Shown: in pieces, positions 1 to 8,572 of the stretch | Layout of the letters: each line of letters starts with the position of its first letter | Position numbering within the stretch: the stretch's first letter is position 1 | NCBI RefSeq assembly: GCF_900100735.1 | Contig: NZ_FNCJ01000006.1 | Coordinates: 248,001 to 312,000 of the forward strand | DNA length: 64,000 nt | Direction of reading: 5' to 3' | Source of the DNA: Paraburkholderia phenazinium | GTDB taxonomy: Bacteria > Pseudomonadota > Gammaproteobacteria > Burkholderiales > Burkholderiaceae | Translations under genes and position numbers: made by a program | The notes under the pieces: model-generated | Database searches by the model: none | Told to the model about the DNA's origin: nothing | What the model saw: the letters and a program-made list of their open reading frames with translations, nothing else

Positions 1-1142
1 CCGAGGTACGGCACCTTGGCTTCACGCGCGTAACGGATCGCGGCGATCTTGCCTTCGGTACCGCGCCGGCCGAAGCCGCCCGGCACGAGCACGGCGTCCA
101 GATGCTTGAGGCTTTCGACGCCTTGCGTTTCGATCTCTTCCGAATCGATGTATTCGATGTTGACCTTGGTCGACGTGTGAATCGACGCATGGCGCAGCGC
201 TTCGATCAGCGACTTGTACGACTCCGTCAGATCGACGTACTTGCCGACCATGCCGATCGTGACTTCGTGCTTCGGGTGTTCGAGCTTCTGCACCATCTCC
301 GACCACATGGACAGGTCGGCGGGCTTCGGCGTGAGCTTGAGCTCTTCGCAGACGATCGCGTCCATGCCCTGGTCGTGCAGCATTTGCGGAATCTTGTAGA
401 TGCTGTCCGCGTCCCACACCGAGATCACCGCATCTTCCGGCACGTTCGAGAACATCGAGATCTTCGCGCGTTCGTCGTCCGGGATGCGGCGGTCGGCACG
501 GCACAGCAGCACGTGCGGCGAGATACCGATTTCGCGCAGCTTCTGCACGCTGTGCTGGGTGGGCTTGGTCTTCAGTTCACCGGCCGTGGCGACCCAAGGC
601 ACCAGCGTCAGGTGCACGAAGCACGCGCTGTTGCGGCCGAGGCGCAGGCTCATCTGACGAGCGGCTTCGAGGAACGGCAGCGATTCGATATCGCCCACCG
701 TACCGCCGACTTCGACGATGGCGACATCCGGCTCGCCGCACGTCGCAGACGCGGCGCCGCGTTCGACGAAAGCCTGGATTTCGTTCGTGATGTGCGGGAT
801 CACCTGCACCGTCTTGCCCAGATAGTCGCCGCGGCGTTCCTTGCGGATCACCGATTCGTAAATCTGGCCCGTGGTGAAGTTGTTGGCCTTGCGCATCTTC
901 GTGCTGATGAAGCGCTCATAGTGGCCGAGGTCGAGGTCAGTCTCCGCTCCATCTTCCGTCACGAACACTTCGCCGTGTTGAAACGGGCTCATCGTGCCGG
1001 GGTCGACATTGATGTAGGGATCGAGCTTGAGGAGGGTGACTTTCAGACCGCGCGATTCGAGGATCGCGGCGAGGGAAGCGGCGGCAATACCCTTGCCGAG
1101 GGAAGATACTACGCCGCCGGTGACGAAAACATATTTGGTCAT
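1..1142 (-). CDS. pyrG: CTP synthase, N-terminal part (cut by left edge)
   Basis: CTP synthase makes CTP from UTP, ATP and glutamine-derived ammonia in the cytoplasm. The minus-strand frame begins MTKYVFVTGG followed by VVSSLGKG, the ATP-binding loop of the synthetase (amidoligase) domain, and continues with the LKLDPYINVDPGTM motif near residues 40-53. About 380 of the usual 545-550 residues are present. The C-terminal glutaminase domain with its catalytic cysteine lies outside the window, but the stretch ending VLVPGGFGRRG, just inside it, is the start of that domain. The start is the only ATG fitting the conserved N-terminus. Long open frames on the plus strand here are antisense shadows. 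Confidence 0.97.
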   Translation of the reverse strand, partial: MTKYVFVTGGVVSSLGKGIAAASLAAILESRGLKVTLLKLDPYINVDPGTMSPFQHGEVFVTEDGAETDLDLGHYERFISTKMRKANNFTTGQIYESVIRKERRGDYLGKTVQVIPHITNEIQAFVERGAASATCGEPDVAIVEVGGTVGDIESLPFLEAARQMSLRLGRNSACFVHLTLVPWVATAGELKTKPTQHSVQKLREIGISPHVLLCRADRRIPDDERAKISMFSNVPEDAVISVWDADSIYKIPQMLHDQGMDAIVCEELKLTPKPADLSMWSEMVQKLEHPKHEVTIGMVGKYVDLTESYKSLIEALRHASIHTSTKVNIEYIDSEEIETQGVESLKHLDAVLVPGGFGRRGTEGKIAAIRYAREAKVPYL

Positions 1143-1368
1143 CGCTGGATGCTCGCGGGAAAAACGGATTATACCGTAAAGCAGGGTCTCAACCCAGCGA
1201 AATGCGCGACGTCTGCGCCGATCCCGCACCGTTTTACGTGCCGCCTGTGACTACCGCATGAATCCCTTCGCGCATGGTAGCGTCTGCGCCGCCGTCTGTG
1301 CAGTTTCAATTGTTAAGCGGACCGGCAGTCGGGATGGCGCGGCGGGCATCGGTCCGCGCCGCGTCACA

Positions 1369-2172
1369 TCAGGTGCGCCGCTCCAGTTCGCGCAACATGC
1401 GCTGCACCGCCCGCGCGGTTTCCAGCGGTTTTTCCATTGGATACAGATGACTGCCCTCGATCCATTCGAGGTGGCCGCCAGTCGCCCGGCGGGTTGCATC
1501 CAGCCCGGCCTGGCGGACTTCCTTCGAATGGGTCCCCGCGATGAAGCCCACCGGCACCGGCGCGCCGCGCGCAAGGCGCGAGCCGAGCGTGTGCGGCAAG
1601 GTCTTATAGATCTTGTATTCAGTGCGCCGGTCGAATGCCAGTGTGCGCGTGCCGTCGGGCGAGGTCTGCGGAATGCCGAAGTCGATATAGTCCGACAGCA
1701 TCCGTTCGTCCCAGCGCGCGAAGGCCGGCTTCGAATGGAAGTGGCGCCACGCCTCCTCGCGGTTCGCCCATTGGGTACGGCGTGTGCGGGTGGCGGCGGC
1801 GGGCGAGATACGTTCGTCGAGACCGGTCCATTGCGACACCCGCAAGATGCTGCTGCGCCAGCCCGCCACCACCGGCGAGTCGAGCATTACCACGCCCCTC
1901 ACCCATTGCGGTTTCTTGAGCGCGGCCATCAGCGACAGATAGCCGCCGAGCGAATGGCCGACGAGCCAGACGGGCTGCTCATAGGAACGGCTGATGTCGT
2001 CGATCAGTTGTTCCACCAGATGCGGCCAGTCCTGCGTCACCGGAAAGCGCGTGTCGTGGCCGATCCGCTCGATGAAACGCACGTCGTAGTCGTCTGCGAG
2101 CTCGGCGAAGATGGTCCGGTAGATCGACGCGGGGAAGCCATTCGCGTGCGAAAAGTGAATGATGTTTTTCAA
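1369..2172 (-). CDS. alpha/beta hydrolase
   Basis: A 267-residue single-domain alpha/beta hydrolase. The sequence shows the HANGFP oxyanion-hole region at the N-terminus and the nucleophile elbow GHSLGG at about residues 92-97, and a terminal histidine is available in the EGSHLYPM segment near residue 244. The substrate cannot be told from sequence. The first codon consistent with the family N-terminus (MKNIIHFSHANG) is TTG, preceded by a GGAG about ten bases upstream; I see no in-frame ATG upstream. It lies 66 bases downstream of comEC on the same strand and may be the last gene of the lolC-lolD-tatD-comEC run, with no obvious functional link. Confidence 0.85.
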   Translation of the reverse strand: MKNIIHFSHANGFPASIYRTIFAELADDYDVRFIERIGHDTRFPVTQDWPHLVEQLIDDISRSYEQPVWLVGHSLGGYLSLMAALKKPQWVRGVVMLDSPVVAGWRSSILRVSQWTGLDERISPAAATRTRRTQWANREEAWRHFHSKPAFARWDERMLSDYIDFGIPQTSPDGTRTLAFDRRTEYKIYKTLPHTLGSRLARGAPVPVGFIAGTHSKEVRQAGLDATRRATGGHLEWIEGSHLYPMEKPLETARAVQRMLRELERRT

Positions 2173-2238
2173 GTGCTGCTGTCTCCGTTCCTGATTCTGT
2201 TGCGCGAGGCGCCCGGCCGGGTGCGGCTCGCGCGGCCT

Positions 2239-4968
2239 TCACTGATCCATCCAGTACCGGTGATGCGCCGTGCGATAGCGTTCGAGCGTGAGCGTCGCAG
2301 GCGGTGCGGCGGCGGGCGGCGCGTCAGTGACCTGCGCGAGGTTGCCGTCCGCTGGGGTGCCCTGCGCCAGGGTGCCCTGCGCAAGGATTTGCACCGCGCC
2401 GTCCTCGTCGCTGCGCGCAAGCTCGATATGCCGCGCCTGATAGCGCTCGAACACCCCCGGATTCGGATGATGAAAACGGTTGCGATAGCCTACCTGAAAT
2501 ACCGAGATAAGCGGCTCGATAGAGTCGAGGAACGGCTCGGTCGACGAGGTCTTGCTGCCGTGATGCGGCACGACAAGGATCTGCGCAGGCAGCACGGAGC
2601 GATCCCGCGCCAGCAGGATGCGCTCGACCGGTGCCTCGATGTCAGCGGCTAGCAGCGCGGCAAGACGAGGCGCGGCTGGGTTGCCGGCTGGGTTGCCGGC
2701 TGGGCTACCGCCAGGGTTCTCCGGTGGGTTGCCCGCTGCGCTGTCGGCAGGCTGCCCGACGCCCGCGATACTGACCCGCAGCACGCAGCAATGCGCATTG
2801 GGATTGCCTTGCAACGGCCCGGGATCGGGCCAGAGCATGCGGAAATCGACACCATCCCATTGCCAATGCTGGCCCGCGGCACACCGTACCGTATCGGCGC
2901 CGACGGCCCGGGCTTGCTCCCACAGCGCGTTCGACGGCACCAGCCCGGCCAGCAACTGGCGCACCTCGACGCCTTGCAGGACCGCAGGCGCACCGCCCGA
3001 GTGATCGGAATCGGCATGGCTGATCACCATCGTGTCGAGCGTGTAGACGCCGTTGGCCTGCAGATACGGCACTACCACCCGCTCGCCGGCGTGAGTCGAC
3101 TCCGGCCCGGGGCCCGCGTCGAACAGCAAGGCGTGATGGGTGGTTTCGATCAGGATCGACGAGCCCTGGCCAATATCGAGTGCGGTCAGTCTGAACGAGC
3201 CCGGCGGCGGCCCGGGCGGAGGCGGCAGCAGGAGCGGCAGCCAGGTCAATGGCGCCGCCCAGCGCAGCGGCCAGCCGCGCGGCGCGAGACACCAGACGAC
3301 GCCGAGCGCCGCGGCGGCAAGCGTCCAGCCACCCGGTTGCGGCAAACGCCAAAGCGCCCAGGCGGGACCGGATAGAATCTGCAGGCCCGCCGCAAGCAGT
3401 TCGAGCAACGAGTGGGCCGCGCGGAAAGCAAACGCATCGAACGGAGCGGGCAAGGCAACACCGGCCAATACCGCTGGTGTCACGAAGAGACTCACCCAGG
3501 GTATCGCGAACGCATTGGCGACTGGGCCGATCAAGGGAATCTGCGAGAACCAGTAGACGGTCAGCGGCGCCAGCGCGACCGTCACGGCAAACTGGACATG
3601 CGCCGCACTGCGCATCCGCTCGACCAAAGCCCGGCGACGAGCAAGCAATGCGGCAAGCATGCGTTCGGCCAGGCGCCTGACAGGCGAGCCGCCGAGCGGC
3701 GCGGCTGGCGCCGTGTCCGGATCCAGATCCGCCTCATCGCGCACACGCGGCCTGCCCGACACCGCAAACAGGATCGCCGCCACTGCGCAAAACGACAGCC
3801 AGAACCCGGCCGAAACCGGCGCCCAAGGATCGAGCAACAGCACGAGGCCGAGCGCCCAGGCTAGCACCCACGAGGGCGCCACGCTGCGTCCGCTGACGAA
3901 CGCAAGCGCCACCACGCCGGCCATCCACAGCGCCCGCTGCGCCGGCACGTTGAAGCCGGCGAGCGCCGCGTGCAGCGCGGCAAACAACGCTCCCGCAATG
4001 ACAGCAACCCGTTGCGCGGGAATCCGCAGCGGCCAGTCACGGCCGATATAACAAGAGCGCCGCCACAGCGCACCGGCCAGCCATGCCGCGAGGCCAGCGA
4101 CGAAACCGATGTGCAAACCGGAAATCGCGACCAGGTGGCTCGTACCGGTCGAACGCATGAGCGTCCAGTCGGCGGCGCTGACCTCGTCCTGCGCGCCGAC
4201 CGCGAGCGCCACCACGATCCCGCGATGCGGCGCATCGGCCAGCACGGCATCGATACGCGCACGCAACGCTGCGCGCCAACGATCCACACTAACGCCCAAA
4301 CCGCTCGCATAACCTTCGAGACGCCGAGCAGTGGCGGGCGTACTGACATAGCCGGTCCCCCGGACATTGCGTGCCAGCATGGCAGCTTGCGCATCGCGCA
4401 CGCCGTAGTTGGCGTTACTGTGCGGACGCTTGAGCCGCACGGTGAGACGCCAGCGCGCGCCTGGCTCCAGCAACGGCGGCGGTGGCCCCTTCTGATCGAT
4501 CCATGACAGTTGGATCGTGCGGGGAAAACGGGCGATCGGCGCAGCGACAGATGCGACGTCGAACAGGAAACGTGCGCCCTTTTCGTCGCGCGCCGGCAAG
4601 CCTCGAATGGCGCCCTCGACTTCGAGGTCGCGTCCCTCCCACGCGGTCGGCAGGCTCACGGCCAGACGCAGTTCGGCCCGCCACGCCGCATAGCCGAAGC
4701 CCGCACACGCAGCGGCCAGCCACACCGCGCACCAGCCGCTAGCCACACGCGCGTCGAGCCCGGCCGCAAACCGGGAACTGCGCATACGGCGGTCTCGCTT
4801 CCCGCGCAAACGCCATAAGCCCCGCAAGCCCCCGAAACTCCAGGTAGCCCAGCCAAGCGCGGCAACCAACCCCAGCAACAGCGCCAGCCATTCAAGCCGC
4901 ATAGGCAACCCTGCTTGCTGCTGCAAGACGATCACGCCTAACGCAAAACCACACCACACCGCTCGCAT
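2239..4968 (-). CDS. comEC: ComEC/Rec2 DNA-uptake channel protein
   Basis: ComEC forms the inner-membrane channel that moves single-stranded DNA into the cytoplasm during natural transformation. About 909 residues are encoded. They contain an N-terminal soluble DUF4131-type region between membrane segments, a multi-spanning competence domain (roughly residues 210-530) and a C-terminal metallo-beta-lactamase-like domain with the SHADSDHSGG motif. The ATG used here follows a GGAGGG; an in-frame GTG ten codons upstream is the alternative. The lactamase-like domain carries a low-complexity insertion of repeated G-N-P units and the C-terminus a short LAQGT repeat. The gene lies 39-40 bases downstream of tatD (only 9 bases if the GTG start is used), suggesting cotranscription. 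Confidence 0.93.
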   Translation of the reverse strand: MRAVWCGFALGVIVLQQQAGLPMRLEWLALLLGLVAALGWATWSFGGLRGLWRLRGKRDRRMRSSRFAAGLDARVASGWCAVWLAAACAGFGYAAWRAELRLAVSLPTAWEGRDLEVEGAIRGLPARDEKGARFLFDVASVAAPIARFPRTIQLSWIDQKGPPPPLLEPGARWRLTVRLKRPHSNANYGVRDAQAAMLARNVRGTGYVSTPATARRLEGYASGLGVSVDRWRAALRARIDAVLADAPHRGIVVALAVGAQDEVSAADWTLMRSTGTSHLVAISGLHIGFVAGLAAWLAGALWRRSCYIGRDWPLRIPAQRVAVIAGALFAALHAALAGFNVPAQRALWMAGVVALAFVSGRSVAPSWVLAWALGLVLLLDPWAPVSAGFWLSFCAVAAILFAVSGRPRVRDEADLDPDTAPAAPLGGSPVRRLAERMLAALLARRRALVERMRSAAHVQFAVTVALAPLTVYWFSQIPLIGPVANAFAIPWVSLFVTPAVLAGVALPAPFDAFAFRAAHSLLELLAAGLQILSGPAWALWRLPQPGGWTLAAAALGVVWCLAPRGWPLRWAAPLTWLPLLLPPPPGPPPGSFRLTALDIGQGSSILIETTHHALLFDAGPGPESTHAGERVVVPYLQANGVYTLDTMVISHADSDHSGGAPAVLQGVEVRQLLAGLVPSNALWEQARAVGADTVRCAAGQHWQWDGVDFRMLWPDPGPLQGNPNAHCCVLRVSIAGVGQPADSAAGNPPENPGGSPAGNPAGNPAAPRLAALLAADIEAPVERILLARDRSVLPAQILVVPHHGSKTSSTEPFLDSIEPLISVFQVGYRNRFHHPNPGVFERYQARHIELARSDEDGAVQILAQGTLAQGTPADGNLAQVTDAPPAAAPPATLTLERYRTAHHRYWMDQ

Positions 4969-5007
4969 ACACCCTCCGCCCTGCTCGCCGCCAACCACTG
5001 AAGCCGA

Positions 5008-5796
5008 TTATGCAGACGAAAGCGCGAGCCGCGGCAGCGCGGCGTGAGCGTTAGCCGTTGTGCCTATGGAAAGCTCATCTACGCCGATGCCGCGCAGTTG
5101 CGCGAGCCCCGAGCCGATGGCGGGGATTTGATCGGGCGTGTTGCGTTGGCGGTAAAGCCATGAGGGGGGAATATCCGGCGCATCGGTCTCGACGACGAGT
5201 GCATCGAGTGGCAACTGCGCCGCGAGACGCCGGATCTGCAAGGCGCGCTCGAACGTCAGGTTGCCGCCAAAGCCGAGATGCATGCCCTGATCGAGAAACG
5301 CCTGAGCCTGCTGGAAACTGCCGTTGAAGGCGTGGGCGATGCCACGATGCACGCCATGCTTGCGCAAACCTTTGAGCACCTGATCCTGCGATTTGCGCAC
5401 GTGGCAAATCACCGGCAGGTCGAACTCATGCGCGAGCTTCAACTGTTCGTTATAGAAGAACTGCTGGCGCGCGTCGTCGAGGCCCGCCACGAAATAGTCG
5501 AGGCCGATTTCGCCCAGTCCGACAAAGAGCGGATCGTCGAGACTCGCTTCGATCTCCATGCGCAGTGCCTCCAGATCGGCGTCCTGCGCGCCCGGCGTGA
5601 AAAGCGGATGAATCCCGAGCGCGTACGCCCCGCCCTTCACGCGATGCGCAAGCTCACGCACCGTCGCGAAGTTCTCGCGCGCCACGCCCGGAATCACGAT
5701 ACGCCCCACCCCCGCCGCGCCGGCAGCCGCCGCGACTGCCTCGCGATCCGCGTCGAATTCCGCCGCGTCGAGATGGCAGTGCGTATCGATCCACAT
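5008..5796 (-). CDS. tatD: TatD-family metal-dependent hydrolase
   Basis: A 262-residue TatD/YcfH-type hydrolase. These are TIM-barrel metalloenzymes with DNase activity, implicated in DNA repair and quality control. The N-terminal metal motif DTHCHLD is present, as are GEIGLDY (about residue 96), a CHVRKS-type histidine and a C-terminal VVETDAPDIPP motif carrying the catalytic aspartate. Length and motif order are complete. It is 26 bases downstream of lolD and just upstream of comEC, so it sits inside an apparent lolC-lolD-tatD-comEC transcription unit. Confidence 0.92.
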   Translation of the reverse strand: MWIDTHCHLDAAEFDADREAVAAAAGAAGVGRIVIPGVARENFATVRELAHRVKGGAYALGIHPLFTPGAQDADLEALRMEIEASLDDPLFVGLGEIGLDYFVAGLDDARQQFFYNEQLKLAHEFDLPVICHVRKSQDQVLKGLRKHGVHRGIAHAFNGSFQQAQAFLDQGMHLGFGGNLTFERALQIRRLAAQLPLDALVVETDAPDIPPSWLYRQRNTPDQIPAIGSGLAQLRGIGVDELSIGTTANAHAALPRLALSSA

Positions 5797-5822
5797 GCTG
5801 GCGCCCCGGCGGTAAGCGATGC

Positions 5823-6563
5823 TTAGACCGGAACCGTCGGCTCTTCGTACAGCACGCCGTCACGCAGGCGCATGGTACGGTCGCAGCGCGCCGCCAGATC
5901 CGGATCGTGCGTGACGATGACGAAGCTGGTGTCGAAAGTCTGCGAGAGTTCGAGCATCAGGTTGAACACCGTGTCGGCGGTGCCGCCGTCGAGGTTGCCG
6001 GTGGGCTCGTCGGCGAGCACGCAGGCCGGGTTCGTGACAAGCGCACGCGCAATCGCGACACGCTGGCGCTCGCCACCCGACAGCTCGCCCGGACGGTGCT
6101 TCGCGCGGTGCGCAAGGCCCACTCGCTCCAGCGTCTGCAGCGCAGTGCGGCGCGCGTCCTCGGTCGACATGCGGCGAATCCGCAGCGGCATTGCGACGTT
6201 GTCGAGCGCGGTGAATTCCGCCAGCAGATGGTGGAACTGATAGACGAAACCAAGCGCGCGATTGCGCAGGTCGTTGCGCTCGCGCTCCGAGAGTTTCGTG
6301 AACGGCTTGCCGAGCACCGATACTTCGCCGGCACTCGGATCGTCGAGGCCACCCAGCACGTGCAGCAGCGTGCTCTTACCCGAGCCCGACGCACCGACGA
6401 TCGCCAGCTTCTCGCCACGCCGCACCGAGAGTTGCGTGTTGTTGAGCACCTGCACGTTCAGGCCGCCCTGCACGAACGACTTCGAGATGCCTTTCGCTTC
6501 GAGGACGTACGGGTGCAAGGCGCTGTCTGGAGTCATGGATTGGGCAACAGAACGATCATTCAT
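5823..6563 (-). CDS. lolD: lipoprotein-releasing ABC ATPase LolD
   Basis: LolD hydrolyses ATP to power release of outer-membrane lipoproteins from the inner membrane to LolA, working with the LolC/E membrane subunits. The protein (about 246 residues from the ATG chosen) shows Walker A GASGSGKST, the signature LSGGERQRVAIARAL, Walker B VLADEPTGNLD and the switch histidine in VTHD. The start ATG overlaps the lolC stop by eight bases (ATGAATGA), which indicates translational coupling. An upstream in-frame start exists, but this coupled ATG is preferred. Confidence 0.94.
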   Translation of the reverse strand: MNDRSVAQSMTPDSALHPYVLEAKGISKSFVQGGLNVQVLNNTQLSVRRGEKLAIVGASGSGKSTLLHVLGGLDDPSAGEVSVLGKPFTKLSERERNDLRNRALGFVYQFHHLLAEFTALDNVAMPLRIRRMSTEDARRTALQTLERVGLAHRAKHRPGELSGGERQRVAIARALVTNPACVLADEPTGNLDGGTADTVFNLMLELSQTFDTSFVIVTHDPDLAARCDRTMRLRDGVLYEEPTVPV

Positions 6564-7809
6564 AGCGCAGCGCCTCCGCCGGACGGACCTTGGCACCACG
6601 CCAGCTCGGATACAGCGTCGCCAGCGACGCCAGAACGAATGCGATCAAGCCGATCTTGGCCACGTCGCCGGGCACCAGTTCGGACGGCAACTCGCTGATG
6701 AAATACACCGACGGCGGCAGGAACTGCACGCCGAGCACATGCTCGATCATCGGCACGAGCCATGGAATGCTCCAGGCAATCAGACAGCCGAGCGCCACAC
6801 CGGTGGCCGTGCCGATAAAGCCGATCGTCACGCCCTGCACCACGAAGATTTTCATGATCGAAACGGGCTGCGCACCAAGCGTGCGCAGAATCGCGATATC
6901 CGCCTGCTTGTTGGTCACCGTCATCACCAGCGACGACACCAGGTTAAACGCCGCCACCGCAATGATCAGCGTCAGGATGATGAACATCATGCGCTTTTCG
7001 ATCTGCACGGCTGAGAACCACGTCTTGTTCTGCTGGGTCCAGTCACGGATATAGAGGTCGCCCGAGAGCGTGCGCGCCAGTTGGTGCGCCACCTCCGGCG
7101 CACGTTGCATGTCTTTCAACCGTAGCCGCACGCCGGTAGGCGCAGGTACCCGGAACAGCACCTGCGCGTCCTGAATGTTGATCAGTGCGAGCGTGCTGTC
7201 GTATTCGTAGTGCCCCGACTCGAAGAGGCCGACCACCGTGAACTGCTTGAGTCGCGGCAGCATCCCGGCCGGCGTGATCGTGCCTTCAGGCGCCACCAGG
7301 GTGATCTTGTCGCCGACCATCACGCCGAGGTTGGCCGCGAGATCCGCACCGAGCACGATGCCGAAATCGCCCGGCTTCAGATCGGACAGCTGGCCGCCCT
7401 TCATTTCCTTATAGATATCGGACACCTGCGGCTCGAGCGCCGGGTCGACGCCACGCAGTGCCACGCCGCTCACCGCGTCCTGGCGCGTCAGGAGCGCCTG
7501 GGCGTCGACGTACGGTGCCGCGCCGATCACTTCCTTGTTCTGCCGGGCTTCCTGGGCGGTCAGTTGCCAGTTCGGCATCGAGCCGGTTGGCGAAAAGATC
7601 TCGACGTGCGCCAGCACCGACAACATGCGGTCGCGCACCTCTTTCTGGAAGCCGTTCATCACCGACAGCACCACGATCAGCGCCGCGACGCCAAGCGCGA
7701 TGCCCGACATCGAGACGAGCGCGATGAACGAAATAAAGCCGTTACCGGTCGTGCGTTTGCCGGCGCGGGTGTAGCGCCAGCCAATCTGCCATTCGTAGGG
7801 AAATTTCAA
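6556..7809 (-). CDS. lolC: lipoprotein-releasing ABC permease LolC/LolE
   Basis: Inner-membrane subunit of the Lol lipoprotein-sorting transporter, 417 residues. One membrane helix follows the N-terminus (about residues 25-50, ending in VLSVMNGFQKEV, a Lol-family signature). A large periplasmic MacB-type domain follows, and then three C-terminal helices of the FtsX permease fold ending in the conserved PAEALRYE. Only one such subunit precedes lolD. Many beta-proteobacteria have a single LolC-like protein that acts as a homodimer, so the choice between the names LolC, LolE and LolF is open. Confidence 0.92.
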   Translation of the reverse strand: MKFPYEWQIGWRYTRAGKRTTGNGFISFIALVSMSGIALGVAALIVVLSVMNGFQKEVRDRMLSVLAHVEIFSPTGSMPNWQLTAQEARQNKEVIGAAPYVDAQALLTRQDAVSGVALRGVDPALEPQVSDIYKEMKGGQLSDLKPGDFGIVLGADLAANLGVMVGDKITLVAPEGTITPAGMLPRLKQFTVVGLFESGHYEYDSTLALINIQDAQVLFRVPAPTGVRLRLKDMQRAPEVAHQLARTLSGDLYIRDWTQQNKTWFSAVQIEKRMMFIILTLIIAVAAFNLVSSLVMTVTNKQADIAILRTLGAQPVSIMKIFVVQGVTIGFIGTATGVALGCLIAWSIPWLVPMIEHVLGVQFLPPSVYFISELPSELVPGDVAKIGLIAFVLASLATLYPSWRGAKVRPAEALRYE

Positions 7810-8089
7810 GCGAATCCTTTTCTGCGTTCTTCAACCTCGTGCTGCGGCCTCGTAGTTCGACCGTTTGTGCAGCGCATGACGGCGGGAATTGCGCGCCTCA
7901 TGCAGTCAGAGGGTCGTGACCGTTGGTGTCGGATCGGAGCGGATGGTTCCGGGGTGGCGCGCAAACTGCTGGCGCTGCCGGGCTGGCACCGCTTCCAGTC
8001 GCGGAACCGGCGCCGCTGCTCGTCTACCATCGGTCAAGCGCGAAGTTTGCCATATAACGCGGGGAACCTCCGCAACGTGTTGCCAGCAC

Positions 8090-8389
8090 TTACGCGTGTG
8101 CCGGGGTGGCGTGCAGTTCGAGACCGAGTGCCCGGATCACCTTGATGATCGTCGCGAAGCTGGGGTTGCCGTCTTCGGAGAGCGCCTTGTAAAGCCCCTC
8201 GCGCGAGATGCCGGTGTCGCGGGCGAGCTGCGCCATGCCGCGCGAACGCGCAATCACGCCGAGCGCATGCGCGAGATAGGCCGGGTCATCGCCGCCCTCC
8301 AGCAGGCAGGCTTCGAAATATTCGGCCCTGTCAGCCTCGGTCTTCAGGTGTTCGGCCGAGTCCCACGACCGTGTTTTGATCTTTTCCAT
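8090..8389 (-). CDS. HI1420-type addiction-module antidote protein (orphan)
   Basis: A 99-residue helix-turn-helix protein of the putative addiction-module antidote family (HI1420/HigA-like, TIGR02684 type). Features are an N-terminal W-D-S-A-E-H-L segment, a GDDPAYLAHALG helix and the HTH core with ARDTGISREGLYKALSE followed by GNPSFATIIKVIRALG. In this family the RelE/HigB-like toxin gene normally lies immediately upstream. Here the 170 bases upstream lead directly into the divergent rpfE-like gene and no toxin frame is visible. It is therefore an orphan antitoxin or the remnant of a module. A short inverted repeat just upstream could be its operator. Confidence 0.85.
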   Translation of the reverse strand: MEKIKTRSWDSAEHLKTEADRAEYFEACLLEGGDDPAYLAHALGVIARSRGMAQLARDTGISREGLYKALSEDGNPSFATIIKVIRALGLELHATPAHA

Positions 8390-8395
8390 CTGTCA

Positions 8396-8416
8396 CTCAA
8401 TATCGAGATTGTTGAG
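8396..8416. promoter_or_regulatory. inverted repeat upstream of antitoxin gene
   Basis: CTCAA and TTGAG are arranged as a 21-base inverted repeat seven bases upstream of the antitoxin ATG, with an inner CAAT/ATTG pair. HTH antitoxins commonly repress their own promoter by binding such a site. This assignment is by position only. Confidence 0.35.
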
Positions 8417-8572
8417 CATCATACCGTCAGCCATGGTTCACACTCAACGATCGGCTATGGACATCCCCACGCCACTGTGCGCATTCACATACGAACCATG
8501 TGAGTCGAAGAGAATGCCGTTGGCGCCCGGAATCGAAAGACCCGCATCGTTTGCCATACAATGCCGAGCATC

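Noticed and set aside
102..1250. Long plus-strand open frame opposite pyrG
   Set aside because: Antisense shadow of a GC-rich conserved gene; the minus strand encodes CTP synthase with all expected motifs.
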